Assembly (NCBI GenBank): GCA_025617375.2
Contig: JAMYGW020000002.1
Location: 1,736,001-1,800,000, forward strand
Direction of reading: 5' to 3'
Length of the DNA stretch: 64,000 bases
Source: Acarospora socialis
Taxonomy: Eukaryota; Ascomycota; Lecanoromycetes; Acarosporales; Acarosporaceae
Below are positions 1 to 12,533 of this stretch, piece by piece. The notes under the pieces are model-generated. The model did no database searches, was not told the DNA's origin, and saw only the letters and a list, made by a program, of their open reading frames with translations. Each line of letters opens with the position of its first letter. The stretch's first letter is position 1. Both the position numbers and the translations under genes were made by a program.

Positions 1-1326
1 GAGGATGGGGAAGGGAGTCGGGGGTTGGTGGGGTTGAAGGATGTTTTTGAGAACGCGAGGGAGGTGTGAGTTCTTACCGTTTTATTTTTCGTTGGTGGTT
101 TGTCGTCGTCGTTTTGGTTTTTCGGTTTATTTGTTTGTTTGTTTGTTTCCTGGTCTTGGTTACCTCTCATCCATCTATCCGTCGTCTCGCCCCTTCGGTC
201 TCATCCTACTTCTTCCCTCTTCCCTCTTCCCTCGCCATTCTCCCTCTCTTCATAACCTATACATTCCTTCCTACCGCCTCCCCCAACTAACACCCCCCCT
301 CCGCACAGATACCTAATCCTCACCCACCACCCCCACGGCGACCTGCACACCTACATCACCACGCACGGCCCCCTCTCCGAACCGCACGCCCTCGCCCTCC
401 TTGCCCAACTCCTCTCCGCCCTCACCCGCCTTCACGGCCACCACCTCTCCCACCGCGACCTCAAGCCCGAAAACATCCTCCTCTCCTTCCCCGTCCTGCG
501 CGCCGAACCCGACCTCGCCCTCGCCGACTTCGGCCTCGCCGCCCTCTCCCCCCCCGCCACGCTCCACACCACCCCCTGCGGCTCGCCGCACTACGTCGCG
601 CCGGAGATCGTCCTGGGACGCGCGTACTCGGGCCCCGAAGTCGACGCGTGGGCCTGCGGCGTCGTCTTCTACGCCATGTTGACGGGCACGCTGCCGTTTC
701 CGGGCGCGGGCACGCAGCGGACGTTGGGGAAGATTGCGGAGGGACGGTGGGCGCTGCCGAGCGGGGTGCGGGTGTCGAGGGTGTCGAAGGAGCTGTTGAG
801 GGGTTTGTTGACGAGGGAGCCGAAGAGGCGTATGAGCGTGCAGGAGGCGTGCGCGTATGTGGTGGAGAAGAGGTCGGTTGATGGAGGGGCGGTGGAGAGC
901 GAGAGCGAGAACGACAAGAAAAACGACGAGAAGAAAGACGGAAGGAAGAAGCCATCTCGGTCCGAACTCGACGACGGCCTGTTGCGGGCGTTGGGCAGTA
1001 TCTGGTGGTGGGTTGGCGAGGACGAGTTGCGTGACCGACTCACGGACCACGAGTGAGTTTTTTCTTCCCTTCCCTTCCCTTCCCTTCCCTTCCTTTCCCT
1101 TTCCTTTTCTTTCCTCAGTCCGTATCCGCTTCCCCTTTCCAAACAAGCCATGAACGCACGCACGAACGAACGGACAGACGGATGGATGGATGGATCCAGA
1201 GAGCCAGTCCAACTGACTGACGTCCTTTGCGCGCACCCGCACAGGCCAAACGACGAGCAGCGCTTCTACGACGCCATCTGTCGCTTCCGGGCCCGGGCCG
1301 ACGGGCGGTACGCTGCGGACCGGTGA
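1..1326 (+). CDS. Ser/Thr protein kinase, CAMK-like, 5' end outside window
   Basis: Partial gene. Predicted exons are 1-65, 309-1052 and 1245-1326, with GTGAG donors and CAG acceptors, and the frame stays open across both joins. The translation enters the kinase fold just before the hinge (GLKDVFENAREV, then YLILTHHPHGDL). It carries HRDLKPEN (about 451-474), an ADFG magnesium loop (about 523), the activation segment CGSPHYVAPE, and the subdomain IX motif DAWACGVVFYAMLTG. The N-lobe with glycine loop and lysine lies upstream of the window. After the kinase core comes an acidic and basic linker, then a tail ending YAADR. The CGSPHY..PE segment and Leu-rich C-lobe resemble the CAMK/CAMKL group (Snf1, Kin and Nim1 relatives). 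That is family knowledge, and I cannot name an orthologue. The second intron is very rich in CCCTT repeats. Confidence 0.85.
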
Positions 1327-2407
1327 AGGACCTGTCTTTTTCGGAGTCGCAGTCTTGAAGGGATAGCGTCGCGGTTGGGTGGCGGTTTTGGGGTAGGAAG
1401 TCTTCGGGCCGGTTTCTATTGCTCCGATGTACGGCTTTGGTGGTACCTTACTTCCTTGAAGGTCCTATACTTTTACGGAGGAGGAGCGCCTTGCGATTCG
1501 GTCTTTGGGTCGCGTTTGGGTCGGTGGCTTTGGCTGGGTATGCGTCTTCGGCCCCGGTTTTTGTTGCTCGGGGTGTATACTTCTTTCGTATTGACGTTCT
1601 TGGAGTTTCGTATATGGAGAGCCTCCTCGCAATGGACTCTTTTGGTCCGGGGTTCTTGCTCTTGGTGTTTTGGTCATGGGGAACGTTTGTAGAAACGAAC
1701 GAAAACACCTTTGTTTAATGTCTGTCTAGATGCAAACCCTGGAACCGAGACAGATTCATGATGATCGGATTGTCTGACATTATTTATATTCCGTTGTTTA
1801 TGTGATACGTTGCAAATATACCGGACTGCCACCTCCCATATCTACTACCACCCATCACACTTCTTCCCCGCCTCCATATAGGCCGCAATCTCCCTTACGT
1901 GAGATGAACAAAGACACAAAACGGGGTACTTGGTCGAAAATAGATGCCCGAAAATCAAAGAAGCATTAATACAGACACCCACTCCCCTTCCCCTTTCCCC
2001 GTTCGCGGAGACCACACCGGAGATTGAATCAAATGCCTAGCAAAACAAACCCTCCGTGTTGAGCACCATGTCGGACTAAAAGTACGCAAGATGGAAGAGT
2101 CCAGCCCGAAAGGTGCAGCAAAGGAAAAGACCTCCGACCCTGTCGCAAAATACCCTTTTGATGAGACAGCCGCCCATTGACGAAGAAAATCGAGTGGAAT
2201 GAGGAAGGATCAATACTATCGTGCCGACGGGGTGTCGAGAGAACCACAGATTGTTGTCAGGGCGTGTTGGAGGCGATGGTGGTGGAAGTCGACCGGACGA
2301 GAGAGATTGGACCTCCTTGCGAGACAACTTGCAAAGACAACCTGGGAGGCGGAACTTCCGAGCCAGCAGAAGCTAGTAGCCTGTCTGTGTCCAAGAGTCT
2401 GGCCCCT
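1327..2407. other. Intergenic region between convergent genes
   Basis: This holds the 3' flanks of the kinase (plus) and the zinc-cluster gene (minus). Short open frames exist on both strands (for example around 1375-1718) but show no recognisable motif, no partner exon and no codon pattern like the neighbours. I see only untranslated and intergenic sequence here. Confidence 0.5.
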
Positions 2408-3823
2408 TTACGGCGCCCTTCGATTCAACGCGTTGAGCATATCGCTGTCCGTACTCGTCCTCCCTCCTTGTCCGTCCCCCGGACCCAGCATGTCGCTCAC
2501 TCTCATCCCTCCGCTGCCCCTCGAACCACCTTCTCGGGCTCCCTGCTGACTTTGCATCTGGCCAGGTGGCGGGGTGCGGCCGTTGTCTCGAGTAGGAGGT
2601 AAGACTTGAGGTGGATGTAAACCGCCTCCCAAATGATAGCCAGATGAAGATGAATTCGAGCCGTGCGGAGAGCTTGACGCTCGCTGTTCGTATGAATATG
2701 TGCTCTGTGGACTCGATCGACGCGTTTGCTGAACGACCGGAGCGGGATAGTAGGGTTGCTGCTGCTGTTGCGGTATCGGTGGTTGCGGATATACCGAGGA
2801 ATGATAGCTCGTGCTCGAGCTCGCCGGTGAAACGGGGGCTAGGTTCGTTGGATCGGGATATTCATATCCGCTACCAGAGCCCCGACGGTTGCCAGCTGAG
2901 GCAGGAATGCGCTGCTGTGAACCATCAGGCTGTGAGGATGAAGCTGGCTGGATCGAGGAAGAGTTCAAAGCAAAGGGCTCGGCAGAAGAGAGGCGGGCAC
3001 GCTTGCGACTCACTTGATCATGTGGGTGAGGGGTCGGGCCACCTCGATCGTCATACATCGGACTCGGGGATTGGTACGTGAGAGCGGGATTGGGGATGGG
3101 ATAGCCTGGAGGATAGTTGGGGTCCTGATGAGGTGGCATGGCACCAAGAGGTTGGCCATGCGCGCCGTATATGACCGGTGGCCCTTGTTGCGGGTAGATG
3201 GAGCGGCCGCCACGCTGCGGTGGTAGTCCGCCCGTGTTGCGGAGATGCGGGTAGGCAGTGTGCGCGGGCACGAAGGCTTGCGCTTGCGAAGAGACGGGCG
3301 TGAAGATGCATTCTTGCTGGAAACGCTGGCAGTTGGTGCAGCGCCCATCCTCCGAAGCTTCGAAGCCGGAACAACGGATCTTGAATCGTCAGTCTTGAGG
3401 ACAGGGCAGAGGCGGGATATGGAATGGGGGTGATTTACTTTGCGCCTCCTGCAATATCGACAAGCGATCGCCGTCCGCTGTCTCGGAGCCGGCTGGTTGA
3501 AATTGATGTGTTGCGGCGGTCCTCCGCGATAGGGATCTTGAGGGTGTCCTTGATACATGGAGCGAGGCGGAGGAAGTGGATAGAGGTCTTGCTGGTGTTG
3601 TGGCTGTAACGTGACCATGTCTGTCCTCGGAATTGATGATGGGTGACTTCTCAGGTCCGATGGCTCCTGTGGATCGCAACCAGTCAATTTCTGCGCGCAC
3701 ATAAGAAATATCACAACAAGCGCAACTCACGGCGTATTCCAGCCTCTGTGGATACGGCGGATGACTATCCCACGGCGACGGCGGTGGTGGATATTGTCCA
3801 GACCGACTAGGGTCGCTGGACAT
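2408..3823 (-). CDS. Zn(II)2Cys6 transcription factor, 430 aa, Pro/Gln/Ser-rich
   Basis: Predicted exons, read on the minus strand, are 3823-3731, 3666-3439 and 3379-2408. Both introns are GT-AG and phase 0. The zinc cluster is split by the second intron: CRYCRRRK lies before it and IRCSGFEASEDGRCTNCQRFQQEC after it. The six cysteines fall at about residues 100, 103, 110, 121, 124 and 131, with spacing C-x2-C-x6-C-x10-C-x2-C-x6-C. The flanking stretch (TPVSSQAQAFVPAHTAYPHL) is conserved, to my recollection, in a single-copy regulator of filamentous ascomycetes. The rest is low-complexity Pro/Gln/Ser with a short polyQ run and no visible fungal-specific middle homology domain. A nuclear DNA-binding regulator is well supported; its targets are unknown. 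The upstream region is long, which fits a regulated developmental gene, but that is inference. Confidence 0.88.
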
Positions 3824-4830
3824 TTGAGGGTGAGATGTCGAAAGGTGGAAAGATTTTCGGTCCTTCCCTGATTAAAAGTGGCCACACAGTTATGCGGAAG
3901 TATATAACATAATATTCGGCTCGAAGAGGAAGTGTGGAAGGAAGCGTGCGCGAGGGTGGGACAGAGGTCGCAAGTCAAAGCGTGTCTTGGATCTTGATCG
4001 AAAACGTCGGGTGCCGGACGGCGCCGTGCGTAACGCCCGGAAGATGAAAAAAGGCCGGATGCCTGAACACGAGGGGCAAGAGCAAGGTCAAGTAGTCGGT
4101 AGTCAGTAGGTAGTCGAAGTCAGTATGGATGGACGTATGTATGTATGGGTGTATGTATTCCGTGCGACGAGTATATGTCGATTTGGAGATGTATGGGTAC
4201 TTTCTTGTCTACCCCGGAACCGCGGTAGTGGAACAGGATGGGACGAATGTCAGGGATTGGATATGGCTGATTGGGAATGAGCAAATAATATGTACGAGTG
4301 ATTGTCGTTGGATTGTGGGTTGGAAAAGGGCCAGATGTGAAGTATGAAGTATGTTTAAAGGCAAAGAAGAGGTGGGATCGATTGGTCTACGTTTCGCGGA
4401 CCTCTCTCTCACTTTCTCTCTCGCTCTTGCTTGCTCCTTTAGCAGCCCACACCCACAGATCGAAAAAATAATATAAAAGGAATGGAGGCGGAAAAAGACA
4501 GAGGGTAAGGTAAGGTGAGTAAGGTGAGTAATGAATGATGAAGGATCGCACCCAGCAAGAGTAGAATGATTATGATTACTTGTACCTTACCGACGGCACT
4601 GTACCCGTAGGATCTGTCTGTTCTGTGTCTGTGTCTGTGTCTGTGTCTGTGTCTGTGTCTGTGTCTGTGTCTGTGTCTGTGTGCGGGTCCGGGTCCGTGT
4701 TGGATTGATTGCAATGGGGACTGTCCCGGTGGAGGGGTACACGGGTTTTTTAGGTTGCCCGCTCTGGCACAGTCCGCTAAGCTGAACTTTAAACGAGACA
4801 AGACCATGAGTGATGAGTACTTGTTGTTTG
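3824..4830. other. Upstream region of the zinc-cluster gene
   Basis: No gene is recognised. The stretch has GTATGTAT-type runs near 4135-4160, pyrimidine-rich tracts near 4400-4440 and a perfect hexanucleotide array at 4623-4682. An apparent reading frame with His-Arg repeats at 4439-4807 on the minus strand is only the translation of that array. Confidence 0.5.
4623..4682. repeat. Microsatellite (CTGTGT)10
   Basis: Ten uninterrupted copies of the hexamer CTGTGT occupy exactly 60 bases, followed by a degenerate CGGGTC pair. The array lies about 0.8 kb upstream of the zinc-cluster start codon. Its length should vary between strains. Confidence 0.95.
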
Positions 4831-5797
4831 GAATACCTTGTACACTTAGTCAGGTAATTTATTGCTTCGAAATCAATAAATAGGTATGTATGTACAACTA
4901 CCTACCCAGGTACGAGTGAGTGAGGGAGGAAGGCTGATAGTGCCACACGCCGTCTGTTTCGGCAACGATATATACGAATACGACTACCTACGACCATGCT
5001 ACTCTACTCTACCTCTATGCTACACTACGCTATCCTCCGTCCTGCTATTTGCGTTGCTTGGGGTCGAAGGAAGGATCGGTGGGCAGAGGAATAAGGGTGT
5101 GAGAACAAATGGCGGACATAGACATGAGTGGAGTTCTGTATACTGTAATAATCAGTAGAACAGAGCTTGAAGTACTTGCGTAGGATGAAGCAATAATGCG
5201 GAGAATGAGTATGTTAAGCACCGAGGGTAACGTAGGTAGTGCTGACTTTGATTTGGGCCTCGTGCCGTTTCTCGAGCCCAGGGCTGACGGCGCTCTGGTG
5301 GCTGATCGGTTTGTTTCGGCGTTGCTGTCTCGAGTGTCATTGGCGAGGTGTCTTGATGGGATGGGTATGATGAGTCGAGTAAGGTAGGAGTGAGTACCGG
5401 TGTTGATGGACCTTAGAGTATGGGTCTCGTCTACCTGACGATGGAAGTGACTGCTCACAACCTAACTTATATCTCGGTGAGTAAGCAAGCCAAGACATGT
5501 CACAGGATACCTTACGTTTCCGACCGCCCTCATCACAGGACTTGGGAAATGATGATGATGATGACAGCAGCCTGGCAAATGCACAGAGACCAATTGAACA
5601 GAGCCTGAAAGGGTCAAGGGTAACTCCATAGTCCATCCTCCGTATGGACGGTCATCATTATATAACCTTAAGGTTTCCCAGCTAACCGGAAAAGGGCGGC
5701 ATTGCAGGCCATCTGCGTCGCGCTTGCAAAGACAGCGCATCGCAGTGCAGGGCGCACGGCACCGACTGACATTTGACTGACATTGGCACAGCTGAGA

Positions 5798-5838
5798 GCA
5801 TGGCATGGCATGGCATGGCATGGCAAGGCAAGGCAAGG
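5798..5838. repeat. Pentanucleotide array ATGGC / AAGGC
   Basis: Five copies of ATGGC run into three copies of AAGGC, so one array switches unit by a single base. The region is non-coding. Confidence 0.9.
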
Positions 5839-5860
5839 TTTGGGTAGCGACGCGCAGCCT

Positions 5861-5900
5861 ATGCAATGCAAATGCAAATGCAAATGCAAATGCAATGCAG
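5861..5900. repeat. AATGCA/CAAATG short tandem array
   Basis: Five near-identical six-base units (ATGCAA type) are flanked by GCAATGCA. It sits 23 bases after the pentanucleotide array, so the two form one small repeat cluster. Confidence 0.9.
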
Positions 5901-6375
5901 TAGCATGTTCAAATCTCGCTTTTGGACCGAAGCGAACGGCTGCAATGCACGCAGGCTCAGCCCGTTCCTTAGTCTCAGTAGTGCCACCGCCTTGGGCCTC
6001 TACCCGTGTCCCATGTCTGTTACGAATACACAGCACTTCGATGTGAGTAAGGTAAGTTAAGATACATGGGAAGTAGAGTATAAGGCGGGTACCGTACCTA
6101 TCTCTCGAGGCAGGTTGCTGTAGCTCCGTACCTTATAGCGTTATGGCAACTGTGTGTACCATAATAAGTATCGTCAAATGCCACACTCCTCTGAACAGCC
6201 AACCTGAAAGTCGACATCAGAACGATGTAGAGCTTGCCGATCTGATGATATGCAGCGAGCAATCTATAAAGCAATTTCCGGTCATGTAAACATACTTTCT
6301 ACGCGGTACTCCTGGATGGTGGTGTCAGTATCAAGGATATCCTGAAATTCAGCCAAGCCAGAGCAGGGCCAGGTG

Positions 6376-6401
6376 AAGCAAAAGCAAAAGCAAAAGCAAA
6401 A
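6376..6401. repeat. (AAAAGC) short tandem array
   Basis: Four tandem copies of an AAAAGC-type unit lie in non-coding DNA of the gene-poor region. Confidence 0.85.
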
Positions 6402-9400
6402 TCACTTTGGCTGAAACTAACATCACCGCCCCATCGAGAAAATGGGAGTGGGGCCGAAGCCTGGGTCGGGAAAATACCCACCGCCCTCGCCTTTCGATCG
6501 ATGATACCTTAATGACGGAAAAGAGAGGTAACATAATCGGCCGGGAAAGGCTGCCACGTGAGGATCTGCTGAAGACGGCAAATTAAAGTCGTACTGATGG
6601 GATCCAGGGAAGTTATAGTGACCTGACAGGTATAACAACCTGGAATCCTGGATTATAAGTACCTTAGCTGGTATTCTCCCGAGATTACGGTACTCAGGTC
6701 ACCTTTGGGTCATCTGACCTTCCGGGCCTCTTGCTGATTGCCAACCAATATGACTACAGTGGTCCGACAACTCTCTCTTGAACATTATTCAAATATTTTA
6801 CCCTTTCTTCTTATTATCCAATGTGACCAGATTTTACTGTATGCCTCTGCACAGGCGAAGCCCCATGCACTGCCGTGCCCATTAATAAGCAATAAACGCC
6901 TGGGCACGGACCGCCCAGTTCGGCACGCTCTGACACCAACACCGGAACGGTTGAGTTCAAAATAGAAATGGGCGGACAGAGGTGTTGTACAGTAGCTTCA
7001 GTATTTCATTCAGAGTTGCGAGAGTGATACGTGAAAGGGAACAAAGTCCCTTCACCAGCCTTACTCCTCAAGAATCAAACCCATTGAATAGTCGCAAGGT
7101 GCGAAGGATCTCTGCCTGACATATTTTGAAATTCCTTCTTTCTGACCGGCCTCACCCGAACCCTGACCCAGTAGAATCCGTACCGTCTGCCCGTGCAAGA
7201 AGCCACCATGCACATCCATTTACAATTCTTCTGACAAGTCGTACAGAGGTAAACAGGGAAGAGCGGCCACACAGGCACTGATACTCGGAGGAAAGCGCAA
7301 ACAGGGGTGAGGAAGGAAGGAGACAGGCGAATGACGCACTTTTACACGCAATCCAACTCAAGGAGGATCCGTGAACGTCAGGCTGAAGGGGGTTTTGTGA
7401 TAAAGAGAAGTAGCCTTGGACGGTTTGGTATAAGTACTGTATACTGTTTCAGACAGTCGGTGTGTTCGTGCAGATAAGACGAGAGTGCCACCTTCAATAG
7501 TGATCTTGGTGTATGGTAGAAGAACAAGAAAGTAAACCATGCCAGGTTACAGAAGCAGAGTCTGTGGTGACTGTTGGCCCGTCAGCAATCCTCCATGATG
7601 AATGGTGAAGTAGTGAAGTGCCTACATATCAGACTACTCATCACCGATCCCACTTGTACAACTAGTGTACGCGACGACCTGAAGCTTACCGCCCCGAGAA
7701 CTTCGCGCAATTTAGCCGGATCGAAGATACGAGAAGTAAAAGGGGAGCCATGTGCTTGGTTCTCTTGTGAAGAAACCCATGTCATGGCGGAAGTGTCCGC
7801 TTTTCTGGTCCCAGAATGTGATTAGTCTTGTCCACTTGCGTGCTCATGCTTCGGCTGCTCCATCTGCATGGCCGCACGTCAGTACTCGTAGGAAGGTAGT
7901 TAGTTTGAACGCAGGCCTGATCCTTCGGACGCATCGACGTCTGGGATGTGCATTATGGAGTCGACTGCTGATGGCCGGCCCGCTGGCCGCCTGTAGTCAA
8001 CCACGCGGTGTCACACACCTGCGGCAAATACGCCGCAGCTCTGTTCCACGCCATCGGGTTCGAAACTCCCCAACCGGCCGGTGCTGACAGCTTTAGTCAA
8101 TTGCACCCAGAGCCTCGTCAACTTTCCGCACCTCCTGTTACGGGAGACTGGCCGGCAGGCTGCAGCAGTGTGTCTCACTGGTCGGACTTGAGCCTGTGGC
8201 GGCACTTGTGAAGCGACCCATGTTGGAATCGCCGAACACCACCCCTTCGGTCCCTGCGGCTCGCCCCTTTCGGCGATCAAGTTATTGTGCCAGATCTACC
8301 GTCCAGTACGCGCATGCAACTACTACTGGCTGGCTCGAGGGGCAGTAAAGGTACACCATGCTCGTAGTGAGGTAAGGATCGGGCGGTGCTTCTCCAAGCG
8401 GTCTCGTGATACTGGCTCGGCCGACAACCGGGCTTAGCAGCCTAGCTGTGCCTCAAAACCACAGCTCGTTTTATTTCCTGACGCTCCGGAGAGAAGCCGT
8501 CCTCAGAAGCGAGGGAGCAAACCCATAGGTGAACAGCGGGAAAGAAGAATATGCCGACAGTCAAGCCACTGTGAATATATATAGATTATTGACATATATT
8601 TCTTGTGTCGATGTGCTCTCTCGGTTCCTAGAGCAGCGAATAAACCACTGCGCTCAGACGGGCATGGAGTTAAGGATGGACAGCCTTCACAACTGCATGA
8701 CAGAAGGGCGTCCTCGTCAAGGCCCATCCAGTGTGTCGATCGACACTTGGTCTTCTCCATTTCTAGTAGCCGCCGTATCCTCAAATCGCTGCGGCGATGC
8801 AACAAATTTCCATGTGTGATAGATAGCCCTTACAAGCCTGCCCGGTTGATGTAGCGCTTTTACCCGATGGCCTGTGGCCTCAACACTATCAAGGAAGAGG
8901 CGTCATCTCCCGCCTTACTTCGAGGCGACAGCCAACATCACGTACTCGCACAGACACCCAGAAGGAGGCTGGGAGCAAGAGCAGTGGCCCCTGTAAGCTG
9001 CTCTACGCTGCTTTCCAACTTGTCGTGCTTTTTCTGCACCACAACTTCAACACACGGCGCGCTCCGACCCTTACGGCCATCTTGTGATCCTGGTAGAAAT
9101 ATGCATTCAGCTATGGAGCTGAGCATTTGCTTTCATACCTATCTGTCTCCCCCCAACAACACTTTCAGGTCTCGCATGTACCTCTGACTCGGGCAGCCTC
9201 CGACTTCCGAGCGGCGATGCAAGGTGACGGCCGGCCGTCGCACCAAGAGGAAAGCTTATTGCAAGCGATGTAGGACGGTGTGTGAAACCACTCTATGCCT
9301 CTCGTAGTGTGCTCATAGCCGTAGTTGTAGAGTGCGATAACACATCATACAAACTCTTTTCCGCTTCCCTCCACTATTTGTAGCTGACGTCTGGCCTTGA

Positions 9401-10628
9401 GGCGCATCCACAAGCCATTTCAAGTACCTTACCTACACATAGTGTCTGTTGATCGACCACACTGAAGCCGTTTCGATATTGATGACAGGGCGTAAGGCAT
9501 CCTCATCCGCGACATGGATGGCTTGCTTTATCTTCTGACAGGACTACGAAGATGTTGCGTTTAGGAGTCAAAGCCTCGTCCATCATCGATCAAGGTATCT
9601 CATGGAGTTGCCTCTTTCGAATCTGTGTCCAAATTGCTATTAGTCTATAAACAAACTTACCTTACCGCACGCATTGCAGGGTAAGTTATTCGTATGGGAT
9701 ATGGTATTGAAAGTCGATACGCAACCAGCGCTGTTGTAATTTAGTCTACATCCTTGTTCCTGGCTGATTCCGAAGTCTGATTGCTGGTAGAACCCTGCCT
9801 CGAAGTCCAGTGACCGATATTGCATGCGGGGCTAATGCAGGATCATCCTTGCAATCGGAACTACGAGTGACCTCACCTGAAAGGGCTCATGCCATGCAGC
9901 GGGCCGAGGCTCCAATAGTATGAGCGCCAGCACTCTAATGTGTAAAGGGAAAAGAAATTGCCGACGAGGATAGGTAATCTGCGCCAGCGGAGAAAGATCA
10001 GATTTATGCTTTGCTGGTACGAACTCTTGGGTAACGAGGCGTTATTTAAGGTAGCGCGAGCTGGTAAACCCTCCCGCTTCTTGTAAACGATCATCCAGAT
10101 CTCCCCTCGTCATTTTCAGTTCTCCTGCAATGGTCATAAGATCGACGTTGTCCCTGGTATATTTGTATATGTGTGAGGCAAAGAACTATGCATAGGCTCC
10201 TAGTTCACCTGGTTGGTATCTCTAACTATTAGCTGAGCTTCTCCCTAAAGTACCTTCCGCAGTTTGATATTTTCACAAGTTAGAAACCGCCAAGTGGGAA
10301 GGTAGCGAGAGGCCAGCACGCCCCAAAAAAGTCTAAAGTCGCCATGTTCGCCAGCTGACAACCTCTTGATCTCTTTCCTGCTTTTGAGTGGCAGAGTGTG
10401 AGATGGTGGCCAAAGTGACAAGTCATATGGCGGCCTGACTGGCGATGCGACTCCTCACATCGAGTAATACCTACCTAGGTACCTAAGGTACCTTGGGCCT
10501 TTACCTCACCGCCGTGTGCCCGTTATCCCTTGAGGTACTCCGTATCTAAGGTAAGACCTGAGGTGGTGACCCTGCCAATCCCTACGGTCAGATCTTCCCG
10601 CTACTAGGAGAGCTGGATGGTAGGACGG

Positions 10629-12533
10629 TCAACCCTCATCATTTGAGTCGCTATCGCTTGAGTCTCCTTCTGGCATAACGACGCCGTTGAGGTAGGTAAT
10701 CTGCGATTTCGTTACTGATCAGCCCCTAGGACACGCAATGAAATTGAGATTCGAAAGGGAGAGGAGAGAGTGAACTAGACTCGACATATGGATAGATAGT
10801 GACGGTGAGAGACTTACGAAAGGGACCATAATGCCGATCAGCTCGGTGATCCTATTCAGACCCCCAGGCCCAAGAACTTCATCGTCTTTGAGCTTCTTGC
10901 CGACCGTGTAACTTCGCAGCCGAAGAATGTCAATGTTCTTGTTTGCGCTGTCGTAGCCCTAAAACAATCATTTCGCAAATTCGTACATCAGCGCCGCAAT
11001 TTCATGGGAACATGATCAGGAGGATCCAGACTTTAAACGTGATTGGAGTATTCAGACACGGTGTGGATTGAAAGGTTGGCCGAGTTAAGAATGATGATGC
11101 AGCTTACCTTGGGCTTCGTCTTCAGAGCGTTCTCGGTATTCTGATTCACAAACGCCTTGACCACTTTCTTCTCGTCCTTGGGTACACCACCAAAGAATTC
11201 TTTACGCATGCTGGCCTCCATTAAGACACGTTTTATCTTTTGGGATTTCCTATCCACATCGCGGCGCAAGAGCGCAAGGGGTTGCGCTTCAGGCATCCAA
11301 AGTCCTCCCCCTGGTAATGGTCAATTCTATCAGTAAGTTGGCCAACTCTATATCCCAACGTAGGACAACCAAGGTACATTACTTAAGAACGAGCAATGAG
11401 AACTATTATGGACAGGAAGACGTACCAACGAAGCTCCCACCAGGCTGTATCTGAACGTAATATCCAGCGTACGGCCCTTTTCTGCCCGTCCTAGACCTTT
11501 GTTCGGTCAGATCAAACCAGGACTAATGTTCCACGAGTACAACTCTGCTTACCAGGCTGCGGAAAAGTATATCTGGAACAGCGTCAATCAACCAGACTGG
11601 TGGAAAGGGCAAAACCATTTCCTGGTTAGTCTGTCGACGCAGACAGAACACATACCTTATAAGGTGTTGGATCAGGACTGAACCGTATGTCTCTGTAAAT
11701 GCGGAATGTCTGTCATAGAACGAGTCCGTTTCAGCGGTCTTCAACACGAGTATCTATCGAATCTGCTCCCCTACATACTAGGTCTTTCGGTGGCAGCTCA
11801 GGGATTGTCTCATCTTTCTCGATGATCTTCTCGGTCAGACTCTCGACAAACGTATCGAAATCCCTCTTCGATGTTCGGTAGTCTGCATCGTACACTAAAG
11901 AGTCCTGACGTTAGCAATCGTACCGCCATGATCGTAGTCAATATGGCCTGTATCCAACGGAGAGGGGTTAGGATATAAGAGCCTACTCTTCAACCACTCT
12001 CGATCATTATTGTCCGCCAGGTCTCTGAGGAACAGTAGTGTATTCGGGTGTATCGTATCGTCTCGATAGGGTGTTTTCCCCGCCTCTCTGGCCTTGGGTA
12101 TCTTGATCAAGACCTGCTTGCCAGGCCCCAGACCTGTCTTCACACCAGGTCTCCAAAGTTCCTGCCCCTTACTTGCTTTAGACGTTCTGCCATCTTTCTT
12201 CCGTCCTGTGCTTGATCGTGATGACTTCTCTTTTTCACTGTAGTCATCACCCTCCTCGTCTGATGCACGCGGGGACGAGACAGCACTCGTCTCTTCGCCT
12301 TCGTAGCCGGAAGTTTCATCATCAGCCTCTGTCTCCGGCTCCGAATCGTCCAAATCCTGCTCGAAATACTGGCTCTTTTTAGGTGTGGTGTTGCTTGATG
12401 CCGTAGTAGCCTCCAGTGATTTGGTACGTTTGGATTGCCTCCGTGGGGTTTCTCGCGTAGGGGAGAGCGCTCGTTTCCCTGGCGTGACTGCGGGAGAAGA
12501 TGCGACTTGCGTGGAAGCTGAACGACGTGTCAT
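10629..12533 (-). CDS. DUF2461 / TIGR02453 family protein, 407 aa, eight exons
   Basis: Predicted exons on the minus strand are 12533-11987, 11894-11779, 11709-11656, 11572-11553, 11496-11426, 11310-11108, 10958-10818 and 10700-10629. All introns are GT-AG and the phases agree throughout. Exon 4 is a 20-nt microexon (IYFSAA plus two bases of the Trp codon). The first 160 residues are Ser/Lys/Glu-rich and look disordered. From about residue 165 the DUF2461 fold begins: HPNTLLFLRDLADNNDREW, DADYRTSKRDFDTFV, FRIYRDIRFSPDPTPYK, SAAWSRTGRKGPYAGYYVQI, GGLWMPEAQPLALLRR. This family is widespread in bacteria and fungi and its biochemical role is unknown to me. The protein ends with an acidic Ser/Asp tail. 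The gene is transcribed away from TYW3, with 270 bp between the two start codons. Confidence 0.9.

Larger units (their letters stand above)
4831..10628. other. Gene-poor region of about 5.8 kb
   Basis: I found no reading frame with a recognisable domain, no exon chain and no transposon ends. Open frames here are under 112 codons and overlap on both strands. Base composition is ordinary, unlike the AT-rich islands at 27-37 kb and 40.6-44.6 kb, so this is not heavily mutated repeat DNA. It contains several short tandem repeats and many copies of an AGGTACCT/AAGGTACC-type palindrome (for example 10470-10500, also near 4855-4912 and 6660). A non-coding RNA or rapidly evolving small gene cannot be excluded by eye. 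Confidence 0.5.

Noticed and set aside
313-1242. 309-codon open frame on the minus strand opposite the kinase
   Set aside because: It is antisense to clear kinase motifs and its composition (Arg/Gly/Glu-rich) simply mirrors GC-rich coding sequence.
4439-4807. Minus-strand frame with a His-Arg repeat protein
   Set aside because: The repeat is the translation of a (CTGTGT) microsatellite; no domain or exon partner.
8040-8075. Possible tRNA fragment because of GGTTCGAAACTCC
   Set aside because: No anticodon arm, no acceptor stem pairing and no upstream A box at the right distance.
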